Source: Bacteroidales bacterium
Lineage (GTDB): Bacteria > Bacteroidota > Bacteroidia > Bacteroidales > P3
Direction of reading: 5' to 3'
Length of the DNA: 64,000 nt
Assembly: GCA_017480785.1 (NCBI GenBank)
Contig: JAFURZ010000013.1
Span: 186,001-250,000 of the forward strand
In this document: positions 18,486-26,487 of the stretch, piece by piece
Layout of the letters: every line of letters starts with the position of its first letter
How positions within the stretch are numbered: position 1 is the first letter of the stretch
Program-made: the position numbers and the translations under genes
Notes under the pieces: generated by a model
What the model saw: only the letters and a program-made list of their open reading frames with translations
Told to the model about the DNA's origin: nothing
Database searches by the model: none

Positions 18486-19722
18486 TCTCGTAGCGACGCA
18501 CTTGCCACAAGTACCACACCAGCAGGGACGCTGCCACCAGCGCCCCTGCTGCTGCATATAGGCGTATGCCCATCAGGAAGTCGCCCTGCGCGATGCCCAC
18601 CGCGATGGCGGCCACACGCAACACCAGCAGCACCAGGTAGAAGAAGAACTCCGTGCGTTGGGTGCCGAAGACGTTGCTGATGAACATCAGCGATGTGGAG
18701 CTCAGCATCAGGTAGACCCACGGCAGCAACGCCCTCACGTAGACGCCGCAGCCGGCCCACCGTCCGCCGAAGCAGAAGCCGAACACCGGCTCGGCCACAA
18801 ACCACGCCAGCACGAACAGCGGCAGGGCCACCGCATTCAGCACCAGCAGGAAACGGCCTATCATGTCTCCAATGCGCCGCCCCTCGCGCACCCGCTCGGC
18901 GGTGCGGGCATAGAGCACCTGCTCGAAAGCCACATTGAGGATATTGACCGGACGGAAAGTGAACGTCAGCGCCAGGGCGAAGAGGCCCACATCGGCACGG
19001 TCGAAGTAGAGGGCCAGCCACAGGAACGGCAGGTTGGACGAGAAACTGTTGACGAAGTCCTTGGTGGCCACATAGCGCGGGAAGTTGCGATGCTTGCGGG
19101 CGGCGGCGCGCTGCTCCTCGAGGGGGCAGGGGGCCAAGGGCGCCATCTTGAGCCTGTAGACGAGGTTGCCTATGGCGCGTCCCGCCACCGTACCCACCGG
19201 CATGCCGGCCTGCAGCACCCCCAGCAGTCCCAGCGCTATCTTGCTCAGCGCGCCGGCGGCGGCGTTCACCGTCTCCGACGCCGCCATGGTGCCGTAGCGG
19301 TGGCTGCGGTTGAAGAGGAAGCTGTACACCCGCGAGGTGCCGCAGAAGAACACCATCGGCGGTATCAGCAGCACCATCCAGCCCAGCTGGGCGAAGTTGC
19401 CCGGCAGGGCACCCGTGAGCCACAGCACTAGCGCCACGGTGAGCAGCGCCGCCGAGACGATGGCGTTGAGCCGCAGCGTGAACCGCGCCATCGCGTCGGC
19501 CTCACGGTCGCTGTCGGCAGAGACGAGGGCCAGCTCGTACTTGCAGGTGCTCACGATGATAAGCACCTCGATGTAGGAGTAGAAGATGGAATAAAGTCCG
19601 TAGTCCTCAGTCGGGAAGATGCGCGTCAGGGCGAAGTAGGCCGCCAGACTGATGACCTGCGCCAGCACGTTGCCGCTCAGCAGCGTGCCCATCTCACCCA
19701 CTATCGACTGCCGCCACTTCAT
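18472..19722 (-). CDS. Oligosaccharide flippase family protein (Wzx-like)
   Basis: The protein has 416 residues and is highly hydrophobic with about 12 predicted helices. It opens with MGTLLSGNVLAQVISLAAYF and LTRIFPTEDYGLYSIF, the N-terminal signature of polysaccharide-biosynthesis flippases, and has the family VATKDFVNSFSSNLP segment mid-protein. It would move lipid-linked sugar repeat units across the inner membrane. The ATG at 19722 overlaps the stop of the upstream membrane-protein gene, so they are coupled. No glycosyltransferase cluster is adjacent, which is unusual for a dedicated Wzx. Confidence 0.85.
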   Translation of the reverse strand: MKWRQSIVGEMGTLLSGNVLAQVISLAAYFALTRIFPTEDYGLYSIFYSYIEVLIIVSTCKYELALVSADSDREADAMARFTLRLNAIVSAALLTVALVLWLTGALPGNFAQLGWMVLLIPPMVFFCGTSRVYSFLFNRSHRYGTMAASETVNAAAGALSKIALGLLGVLQAGMPVGTVAGRAIGNLVYRLKMAPLAPCPLEEQRAAARKHRNFPRYVATKDFVNSFSSNLPFLWLALYFDRADVGLFALALTFTFRPVNILNVAFEQVLYARTAERVREGRRIGDMIGRFLLVLNAVALPLFVLAWFVAEPVFGFCFGGRWAGCGVYVRALLPWVYLMLSSTSLMFISNVFGTQRTEFFFYLVLLVLRVAAIAVGIAQGDFLMGIRLYAAAGALVAASLLVWYLWQVRRYEITLR

Positions 19723-21704
19723 AGCTCGCCGTGGTATTTGCGCAGCACCCACTCGACCGCCAGCAGGAGCAGCAGGAGAGCCAGCACCAACGGCAGGCGC
19801 AGGAACTCGGCATAGCGCGTATGGGTGTAGATGGTGGGCTTGAGGGCGGAGAGCGCCTCGCGGAGGGCAGGGAGCTGCGTGGGGGCATACAACTCGCCAC
19901 CCGAGAGGGCCGCCACGGTGGCCAGCAGGCTGTGGTCGGCACCGCGGTGCTGCTGCTCGAGGTTCAGCGCCTCGACGGCGAAGGAGCCCTCGGCCACCTG
20001 CCCGTCGGCTGCGGCCTTGTAGCGATACAGCCCCTCGGCCATCGACGGCAGGGTGAGGCTGTAGCCGCCGGCGTCGCGACGGAAGAGGTAGTCGGCCTCG
20101 ACCGAATCGCCCTTCAGGTGGAGCGACACCTCGGCGTCGTTGGCCACCTCATAGTTCTCGTTGTAGAGCACCGCGCGGAGCACCACGGGCTCGCCCTCGG
20201 CATAGCTGCGCCGGGCCTCCACCTGCAGCCGGTTGCGGTCGCTCTGGAGGGCGGTGAACGACACCAGCTGGCTGACGAGGCGGTCCACGTGGGCATGGCT
20301 CTCGTGGAGCTGCCAGTCGGCCAGGCGCCAGCGCCAGAGGCCCTCGCCCCATATCCAGGCGCGGCGGTGTTCGCCCTGCGCCGTGGCGGCCACCAGCGGC
20401 TGGCGCGAGTCGATATTGCCCAGGCGGGCAGCGAAGAGGGTCTGCACATCGGGCGCGAGGCGTGCCTCGCCGAAGGGGGCCGTCAGGGGAGGCAGTGCCT
20501 CGAAGACGGCCGCGTCGCCCTCGTCAAGGGCGAAGAGGGCGAAGGCCGGACGGTGCAAGGCCGTCACCTCGTTGGCCTTCTGCACCTTGGACGATATCTC
20601 CAGGCCGCTGTGCAACGCGTTGAAGCGCGCCAGGTCGGTCTGCATGCCTATGACGAAGAGTTGCGGCAAGCCGTCGGCAAAGGCCACCGAAGGATGGCTG
20701 CGCGACGGCAGGTTGTGCAGCACCACGAGGCTGACATCCTTCTCAGCCTTCCATTTCCCGCTCTCCGCCTCCGCGGCCGTCACCACCGAGGCCTCGTAGT
20801 TGGGATTGTCCTCGATGGCACGTTTGAGGGCCGCCAGGTCGGGGTGCGGCGCGTTGGCCACGAGCACCACCTTGCGGCGCGAATCAATCACGTCGACATA
20901 GAACGAGAGGCTGTTGTTGGCCTCCGTCTGCTCGCCGTCGACCGGCGAGAGCACTGCCGTGTAGCGGCGCAGACCCTCGGCGTCGGCGGGGAGCGTGGCG
21001 TCGACCGTGCAGCCGAAGTCGTCGTCCGTGTAGGCCACCTCGCGGCTGAAGAGCTGGCGCCCGCCGTCGTCGCGGATGACCAGACGTGCCGCACGGCCAC
21101 GCAGCAGCGAGGCCCCGACGGTGAGCTCCACGGGGAAGGAAGCCCCGCGCATGGCAATGCGGTTGCAGCGCAGGTTGGCCAGCCAGGCGTCGCGCCGGGG
21201 CGTGGTGTCGCCCATGGCGAGGCAATGTACGGGGAACTGAAGTCGCTCGGCAATGCTGGTGGGGTTGGTGCCGCGGTTGTGGAGGCCGTCGCTGGCCAGC
21301 ACCAGGGCCGCCACGTCGTCACCGCGGTAGCGCTCCAGCACGGCTCCGATATCTGTCGAACTGGTATTGCCAAACTCCACATAGCTCACGCGGCAACGCT
21401 CCTCCAATCCGGGGACGAGGGCCTGAAGCGAGAAGGCCGAGTCGGTCCCTTGCCTCACCGAGCCCGACACGTCCTGCGCCAGCACCACGTGGGGTTTCTG
21501 CCGCTCGTCGACGTGCTGACGCGACATCGGGGCCAGCAGCAGGAAGGCGATGGCACTCACCGCCAGGCACCGCAGCGCCGCCAGCCCCCACCGCCAGCCG
21601 CGGCGGAACGGCCGCCGGCCGACGAAGTAGAGCACCGCGGCATAGGCCACGCCCGCCAGCAGGCAGAGCAACACGAAGTACCAGGGATAGTCGGTGAGGA
21701 GCAT
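19719..21704 (-). CDS. VWA-like membrane protein
   Basis: The protein has 661 residues. An N-terminal pair of helices (WYFVLLCLLAGVAYAAVLYF; LRCLAVSAIAFLLLAPM) is followed by a von Willebrand A-like domain with a MIDAS-type DVSGS near residue 80 (VVLAQDVSGSVRQGTDSAF) and ASDGLHNRG. Large periplasmic beta-rich regions follow, then a C-terminal helix (LPLVLALLLLLLAVEWVL). This architecture is common in Bacteroidota, as in BatA/B-like proteins and gliding/envelope proteins. The gene contains a heptamer tract at 20738-20770. Function is not known. Confidence 0.72.
   Translation of the reverse strand: MLLTDYPWYFVLLCLLAGVAYAAVLYFVGRRPFRRGWRWGLAALRCLAVSAIAFLLLAPMSRQHVDERQKPHVVLAQDVSGSVRQGTDSAFSLQALVPGLEERCRVSYVEFGNTSSTDIGAVLERYRGDDVAALVLASDGLHNRGTNPTSIAERLQFPVHCLAMGDTTPRRDAWLANLRCNRIAMRGASFPVELTVGASLLRGRAARLVIRDDGGRQLFSREVAYTDDDFGCTVDATLPADAEGLRRYTAVLSPVDGEQTEANNSLSFYVDVIDSRRKVVLVANAPHPDLAALKRAIEDNPNYEASVVTAAEAESGKWKAEKDVSLVVLHNLPSRSHPSVAFADGLPQLFVIGMQTDLARFNALHSGLEISSKVQKANEVTALHRPAFALFALDEGDAAVFEALPPLTAPFGEARLAPDVQTLFAARLGNIDSRQPLVAATAQGEHRRAWIWGEGLWRWRLADWQLHESHAHVDRLVSQLVSFTALQSDRNRLQVEARRSYAEGEPVVLRAVLYNENYEVANDAEVSLHLKGDSVEADYLFRRDAGGYSLTLPSMAEGLYRYKAAADGQVAEGSFAVEALNLEQQHRGADHSLLATVAALSGGELYAPTQLPALREALSALKPTIYTHTRYAEFLRLPLVLALLLLLLAVEWVLRKYHGEL
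20738..20770. repeat. Degenerate heptamer tract A, inside the VWA-like gene
   Basis: On the coding (minus) strand the 7-mers read GGAGAGC, GGGAAAT, GGAAGGC, TGAGAAG. The encoded peptide is EAESGKWKAEK. Confidence 0.5.
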
Positions 21705-21726
21705 AGTTTCAGTTGTATTGCGGGTG

Positions 21727-21734
21727 CAAAAATA
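21727..21734 (-). promoter_or_regulatory. -7 element upstream of the VWA-like gene
   Basis: TATTTTTG on the minus strand lies about 22 nt upstream of the ATG at 21704. No strong -33 is visible at the usual distance. Confidence 0.45.
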
Positions 21735-21804
21735 CGAAAAAAATACAAACTACATGTAAAAACCTGAAATTATCCTCCCTTTCCTCCCCTTCGGCTCCCG
21801 TTCA

Positions 21805-21913
21805 CCTCCGCCATTTTAACGGTAGTATTACGGTAGTATTACGGTAGTATTACGCTTTAAAAGCGTAATACTACCGTAATACTACCGTAATACTACCGTT
21901 AAAATGGCGGAGG
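21805..21913. repeat. 109-bp near-perfect palindrome built from three 11-bp repeats per arm (locus 2)
   Basis: The left arm is 21805-21858, a single A is central at 21859, and the right arm is 21860-21913; the 54-nt arms are fully complementary. Each arm holds three tandem copies of CGGTAGTATTA (21820-21852 on the left). It lies between the start of the VWA-like gene and the end of the M16 peptidase gene, both minus. Confidence 0.9.
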
Positions 21914-21916
21914 ATG

Positions 21917-21971
21917 TGGGGAGGCAGGAGGGGGTGGTTCGGGGGTAGGGAGAGGGGCGTGGGGGGAGGGG
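21917..21971 (+). other. G-run tract with quadruplex potential
   Basis: The plus strand carries at least five runs of three to six G separated by one to six bases, abutting the stop codon of the M16 peptidase gene. It would fold as a G-quadruplex in the non-template strand relative to plus transcription, or in the template strand relative to the peptidase gene. Confidence 0.45.
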
Positions 21972-23192
21972 TCAGTTGCCGTAGACGAGGGTGGAGAGGC
22001 GGTCGGGCAGGAAGCGCTCGCTGGCGACGCGCTGCAGGTCGTCGGCGGTGACGTTCATTATGTCGGCGTTCATCTCCTCGAGGGTGTCGACGTGGTCGAA
22101 GTTGAGGCAGGCCTTGCCGATGCTCTGCATTTCGTTGAGGCCAAGGTCGTTGTTGATGGCCATCTGGCCTATGAACTGGCGCTGTGCCTGACGCAGCTGG
22201 CGCTCGGTGAGGGGGGTGTCGGCCATGTGCTGCAGCTCGCGGCGCACGAGGTCGACGACACGCTGCTGGGCGCCGAGGTCGACGCCGGCATAGAGGTAGA
22301 AGAGGCCGGTGTCGGAGAAGGGTACGTACTGCGACTCGATGGTGTAGCAGAAGCCGTAGCGTTCGCGGATGGCCACGTTGAGGCGCGAGTTCATGGCGGG
22401 GCCGCCGAGGATGTTGTTGAGGAGGGTGAAGGCGGTCTTGTCACGGTGGTAGACGTCGGGGGCCTCGCATCCGAGGAGGAGGTGCGCCTGGTGGGTGTGG
22501 CGGTTGAAGTGGCGGTCGAAGACGTGGAAGGAGGGCTTGGCGCTCCGGTCGACGGCGGCGGGCCGGTCGGCGACGGGGCCGAAGTAGCGCTCGCAGAGGC
22601 GCACGAGGCGGTCGAAGCGCACGTCGCCGGCCACGGTGACGATCATGCGCGAGGGCACGTAGCACTGCTGCAGGTGGCGCCGCAGGCGGTCGGGGGTGAA
22701 GTGGCGCACGTTGCGCTTGGTGCCCAGTATGTTGTGGGCCAGCGGGTGGCCTTCGTAGGCCAGTTCCTCGAACTGGTCGAAGATGAGCTCGGCGGGCGAG
22801 TCGGAGTAGGAGTTGATTTCCTCCAGCACCACGTCTTTCTCCTTCTCGATTTCGGCCTCGGGGAAGGTGGAGTGGAAGAGGATGTCGGCGAAGAGCTCGA
22901 GGCAGCGTGGCAGGTGCTCGGCGAGCGAGGTGGCGTAGAGGGCGGTCTCCTCCTTGGTGGTGAAGGCGTTGAGCTCGCCGCCGACGCCGTCGATGCGGTT
23001 CAGTATGTGGTGGGCCCGGCGGTGGGCGGTGCCTTTGAAGAGGGAATGCTCGATGAAGTGGGCCATGCCTTCGTCGGCACCCGCTTCATCGCGACTGCCT
23101 ATATTGATATAGACGCCCGAATAGACCACCCGCGAGGGGGTGTGGGAGAGGATTATTCGGATTCCGTTGCTGAGGGTGTGGTATTGGTACAT
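21972..23192 (-). CDS. M16 family zinc peptidase
   Basis: The protein has 406 residues. The inverted zinc motif HxxEH is at His45/Glu48/His49 in MAHFIEHSLFKG, with the downstream Glu124/Glu125 in EEINSYSD. The R-Y pair of the C-terminal half is present (IRERYGFCYTIESQ). There is no signal peptide. The protein is a single M16 unit, like mitochondrial-processing-peptidase homologues, degrading short peptides. Its start lies inside the end of the O-antigen-ligase-like gene by 40 nt, so the two are co-transcribed. Confidence 0.92.
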   Translation of the reverse strand: MYQYHTLSNGIRIILSHTPSRVVYSGVYINIGSRDEAGADEGMAHFIEHSLFKGTAHRRAHHILNRIDGVGGELNAFTTKEETALYATSLAEHLPRCLELFADILFHSTFPEAEIEKEKDVVLEEINSYSDSPAELIFDQFEELAYEGHPLAHNILGTKRNVRHFTPDRLRRHLQQCYVPSRMIVTVAGDVRFDRLVRLCERYFGPVADRPAAVDRSAKPSFHVFDRHFNRHTHQAHLLLGCEAPDVYHRDKTAFTLLNNILGGPAMNSRLNVAIRERYGFCYTIESQYVPFSDTGLFYLYAGVDLGAQQRVVDLVRRELQHMADTPLTERQLRQAQRQFIGQMAINNDLGLNEMQSIGKACLNFDHVDTLEEMNADIMNVTADDLQRVASERFLPDRLSTLVYGN

Positions 23193-24736
23193 TGCGGTGT
23201 TCTAAATGCGAGGAAATAGGTACAGAAGAGGATGCCGGCGAGGGTGTCGAGGGTATCTTCGGTGAGGAAGCTGAGGAGGACGGTGAGGAGCCAGGCGAGG
23301 AGGAGCGGAGAACGGAGAGCGGAGAGCGGGGAACGTTGTGTTGCGGCGCGGAGGAAGAGGAACAGGAGGAGGAGTGTGCCGACGAGGCCGAAGGCGGCCA
23401 GGATGGCCAGGTACTGGTTGTGGGTGCTCTTGCCGCTGCCGGCCAGGCTGGAGTCGGTCGCGGCCAGACGGGCGTGGAGGGCGTCGTCGACGTCGCCGGT
23501 GCCCACACCGGTCCACAGGTGCTCGCCGATGACGCCGAGGGTGGCCTGCCACAGCTCGAGGCGCTGGAGCATGGTGAAGCCGCGCACGGCATGGGTGTGT
23601 ACGTAGTATTCGCGCTCGAAGAGCATGACATAGACCATCTTGCGCACAGGGTTGCGGTCGAGGTAGACGGGGTTGGCCACGCCGTGCTCGATGTCGGCCA
23701 CCTGGGCGTCGGTGAGGCTGCACACGCCCACGCTGTCCTTGGTGAGCCCCAGGGCGTTGAGGTAGCGCACGAGGGTGGGCTGGAGCGTATAGCCCTCGTC
23801 GCCGACGCTGTCGTAGGCCACGCCGCTGCGGCGCTGCCACTCGGTCCGCATCTCGTCGGGGCAGAGGTAGTTGTTGATGTAGTTGCCGTTCTCGATGATG
23901 CCGTCGCGCAGGTGGATGTAGGGGCGGCCGCCGGCGGTGAGGGCCGGCAGGGGCTCGGAGGCCTGCGGGACGAGGCGGTAGTAGGCCTTGGCTTCGCGCC
24001 ACACGAGAAAGAGGGCGCCCACGGCCAGCAGCAGCCACAGCACGATGAACGGCCAGCGGCGGTAGCTGGTCAGCAGCAGCACCAGCGACACCACGGCAAG
24101 GATGCCGAAGGCGGTGTAGGAATGGATGAGGGCCAGGAAGACCAGCATCCACAGGACGAGGAGGAGCCGGAGAACGGGGAACGGAGAGTGGAGAGTGGAG
24201 AGTGGAGAACGGGTGGTGGCGGCGATGAAGATGACCATGCAGCAGTTGAGGGCGAAGCGTATGTGGGAGATGTAGGGCACGGCGTCGCGGTAGGGCAGGT
24301 CGGGGAGGGTGAGGAGCCGCACCGTGGCGATGATGCTGACGACGAGCACCGTGGCGGCATAGGCGGCGAGGACGAGCCGCCGGACGCGGCCACCCAAGGG
24401 ACGGCTGGTGAGCACCACCACGGGCACCACCAGAAGGGGCAGCTTGACCTGCAGGATGCCGAGGCCGTGGGCGGTGTTGGAGGTCCAGAGCATGCCGACG
24501 ACATAGCAGAGGTAGAGCGCCACGAAGGCGTGGAGCAGCGGGCTGCGGCGGGCGGTCTGCCAGCGGTCGAGCCAGCAGAAGCGGCGCCCGTCGGGACGCG
24601 ACCATCCCTCGAAAAACCAGTTGGCGGCCAGCAGCACCCACACGAGGTTGGAGGCCCACACGGAGGTGACCATGCAGCCTCCCAGGAGGGTGAGCAGCAC
24701 CACATAAATGTGTCTATGTACAGTAGCCCCCAACAT
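23153..24736 (-). CDS. O-antigen ligase-like (Wzy_C) polytopic membrane protein
   Basis: The protein has 527 residues with about ten membrane helices and a large periplasmic loop (about 250-400). Next to the loop is the Wzy_C signature: LWTGVGTGDVDD followed by STHNQYLAILAAFGLVG. Such enzymes transfer polysaccharide to lipid A or polymerise repeat units. Two heptamer tracts interrupt the coding region and encode RSPLSTLHSPF and RSPLSALRSPL. Both fall at membrane-loop junctions. Confidence 0.8.
   Translation of the reverse strand: MLGATVHRHIYVVLLTLLGGCMVTSVWASNLVWVLLAANWFFEGWSRPDGRRFCWLDRWQTARRSPLLHAFVALYLCYVVGMLWTSNTAHGLGILQVKLPLLVVPVVVLTSRPLGGRVRRLVLAAYAATVLVVSIIATVRLLTLPDLPYRDAVPYISHIRFALNCCMVIFIAATTRSPLSTLHSPFPVLRLLLVLWMLVFLALIHSYTAFGILAVVSLVLLLTSYRRWPFIVLWLLLAVGALFLVWREAKAYYRLVPQASEPLPALTAGGRPYIHLRDGIIENGNYINNYLCPDEMRTEWQRRSGVAYDSVGDEGYTLQPTLVRYLNALGLTKDSVGVCSLTDAQVADIEHGVANPVYLDRNPVRKMVYVMLFEREYYVHTHAVRGFTMLQRLELWQATLGVIGEHLWTGVGTGDVDDALHARLAATDSSLAGSGKSTHNQYLAILAAFGLVGTLLLLFLFLRAATQRSPLSALRSPLLLAWLLTVLLSFLTEDTLDTLAGILFCTYFLAFRTPQCTNTTPSATESE
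23307..23334. repeat. Heptamer tract B, inside the O-antigen-ligase-like gene
   Basis: There are four tandem 7-mers on the plus strand: GGAGAAC, GGAGAGC, GGAGAGC, GGGGAAC. Confidence 0.75.
24169..24210. repeat. Heptamer tract C, inside the O-antigen-ligase-like gene
   Basis: There are six tandem 7-mers on the plus strand: GGAGAAC, GGGGAAC, three GGAGAGT, GGAGAAC. The 42 nt are in frame (14 residues). Confidence 0.85.
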
Positions 24737-24763
24737 TAATCTTTAAACCTTAAACCCTAAACC

Positions 24764-26386
24764 TTACCTCCCCAACTCTTCGAGGGCACGGCGCAGGACG
24801 GGGTCGCTCTTGAGCACACCCTCGATGCGGCCATGGTCGTAGTAGTAGCGCACGAGGATTTCGGCCTTGAGCATCTCGCTCACCTCGGCACGGTGATTCA
24901 GAACGTCGTCCTCCTTCACGCGCTTGAGGATGTCTTCCATCGCCTTCAACTGCTGCGCGATGGCGGAGTCGTACCGCTCCTGTTTGGCCACCTCGCGGAG
25001 GTCCTTGATGGCGCGCTCGGTATAGGTGTTGTAGGTCAGTCCTCGTTCGGTCAGGAAGCGGCAGAAGTCGTCGTAGAGGGAGTCGGACACCTCGAAGTCG
25101 GCGGCGGGGGCAATCGACTTGTGGGTGCGGTAATACTGCGTGGCGTAGTCGAAGATGAGGAACTTCTGCGTCAGGGCCATGGCGAGATTCGACATGTATT
25201 CCGGCTCGACTTCCACGTCGGGTTCGATGCCGAAGCCGTCGTAGACGGTGCGGCCGCCCTTGGTCTTGAAGGCGGTCTTGAGCGAGTCGGGCACCTTGAG
25301 GGCGCGGCCCTGGTCGTCGCGGTGGCTGTAGTCGATGGCCTGGATGCAGCGGCCGGAGGGGATGTAGTACTTGCTGACGGTGACCTTCATCTGGCTGTTG
25401 TAGGGCATGGGCAGTATGTTCTGCACCAGTCCCTTGCCATAGCTGCGCTGGCCCACCACCACGGCGCGGTCGAGGTCTTGCAGCGAGCCGCTGACGATTT
25501 CGCTGGCCGAGGCCGAGGCGCCGTCGATGAGCACCGCGAGGGGTATCTCCGTGTCCTCGGGGGCCAGGCGAGTGTAGCTCTTGAGGTTCTTCGAGGCCAC
25601 CTTGCCCTTGGTCTCGACCACCAAGGTGCCGCGGGGCACCCAGATGTTGACGATGTCGACGGCTTCGTTCATCAGGCCGCCGCCGTTGCCGCGCAGGTCG
25701 AGGACGAGGCCCTTCATGGCGGGTTTTTCCTTCTTGAGGCTCACAAAGGCCTCGCGCACGTGCTTGGCGGCGTCGGTGGTGAACTCGTCGAGCTTGATGT
25801 AGCCGAAGTCGCGGTCGGGGCCGACGAAGCCGAAGTAAGGCACGTTGGGCAGGTGTATCTCGCGGCGGGTGAGGGTGCGGTCGAACTCGACGCCGGCCCG
25901 CTCCAGCCGGAGGGTGACCGTGGAGCCGGCCTGGCCGCGCATGGCTTCGCTGACGTCGGCGGTGGTCTTGCCGCAGGTGCTCTGCCCGTCGACCGCCACG
26001 ATGCGGTCGCCGGCCTTGAGGCCTGCCTCGTCGGCGGGGAGGCCTTGGTAGGGTTCGCTGATATAGACCGAGTCGCCCCGCTGCACAATCAGGGAACCCA
26101 CGCCGCCATACTGCCCCAGCAGCTGCAGCTTCACGTCCTCCATCTGACTCTCGGGGAAGTAGTTGGTGTAGGGGTCGAGGGAGGAGAGCATGGCGTCGAT
26201 GGCCGTCTTGATGGCCTTGCCCGGGTCCACGTCGTCGACATAGTTCAGGTTAAGCTGCTTGTACACATTGGAGAAAATCTCCAGATTCTTGGCAATCTCG
26301 AAGCCGCGGTCGTCCTCCTGGGCCCGGACGCCGGGGGCAGCCAACACAGCTACGGCCAGCAGCCCTATAATAAGTGTTTTTTTCAT
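24764..26386 (-). CDS. S41 family C-terminal processing peptidase
   Basis: The protein has 540 residues starting at the ATG at 26386 with a signal peptide (MKKTLIIGLLAVAVLAAPG, then VRAQ). Domains are an N-terminal helical region, PDZ about 85-175 (QYGGVGSLI, GLKAGDRIVAVDG) and the S41 catalytic core. In the core DGASASASEI carries the nucleophile (Ser293 or Ser295) and SYGKG holds the general base Lys318. It is a periplasmic tail-specific protease that matures or removes envelope proteins. It is preceded by a gene on the same strand more than 100 nt away. Confidence 0.93.
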   Translation of the reverse strand: MKKTLIIGLLAVAVLAAPGVRAQEDDRGFEIAKNLEIFSNVYKQLNLNYVDDVDPGKAIKTAIDAMLSSLDPYTNYFPESQMEDVKLQLLGQYGGVGSLIVQRGDSVYISEPYQGLPADEAGLKAGDRIVAVDGQSTCGKTTADVSEAMRGQAGSTVTLRLERAGVEFDRTLTRREIHLPNVPYFGFVGPDRDFGYIKLDEFTTDAAKHVREAFVSLKKEKPAMKGLVLDLRGNGGGLMNEAVDIVNIWVPRGTLVVETKGKVASKNLKSYTRLAPEDTEIPLAVLIDGASASASEIVSGSLQDLDRAVVVGQRSYGKGLVQNILPMPYNSQMKVTVSKYYIPSGRCIQAIDYSHRDDQGRALKVPDSLKTAFKTKGGRTVYDGFGIEPDVEVEPEYMSNLAMALTQKFLIFDYATQYYRTHKSIAPAADFEVSDSLYDDFCRFLTERGLTYNTYTERAIKDLREVAKQERYDSAIAQQLKAMEDILKRVKEDDVLNHRAEVSEMLKAEILVRYYYDHGRIEGVLKSDPVLRRALEELGR

Positions 26387-26487
26387 CTTAGAATTGACAA
26401 TTACTGCCCTAAATAACCCCAAATCGCCTTTTTTATTGTATGGCGGTCGAAGAGAAAAGTCGTTTATCTCTCCAATATCGCCATATA

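Noticed and set aside
19731..21767. Long antisense frame across the VWA-like gene
   Set aside because: No recognisable motif. The sense frame has membrane segments and a DVSGS motif.
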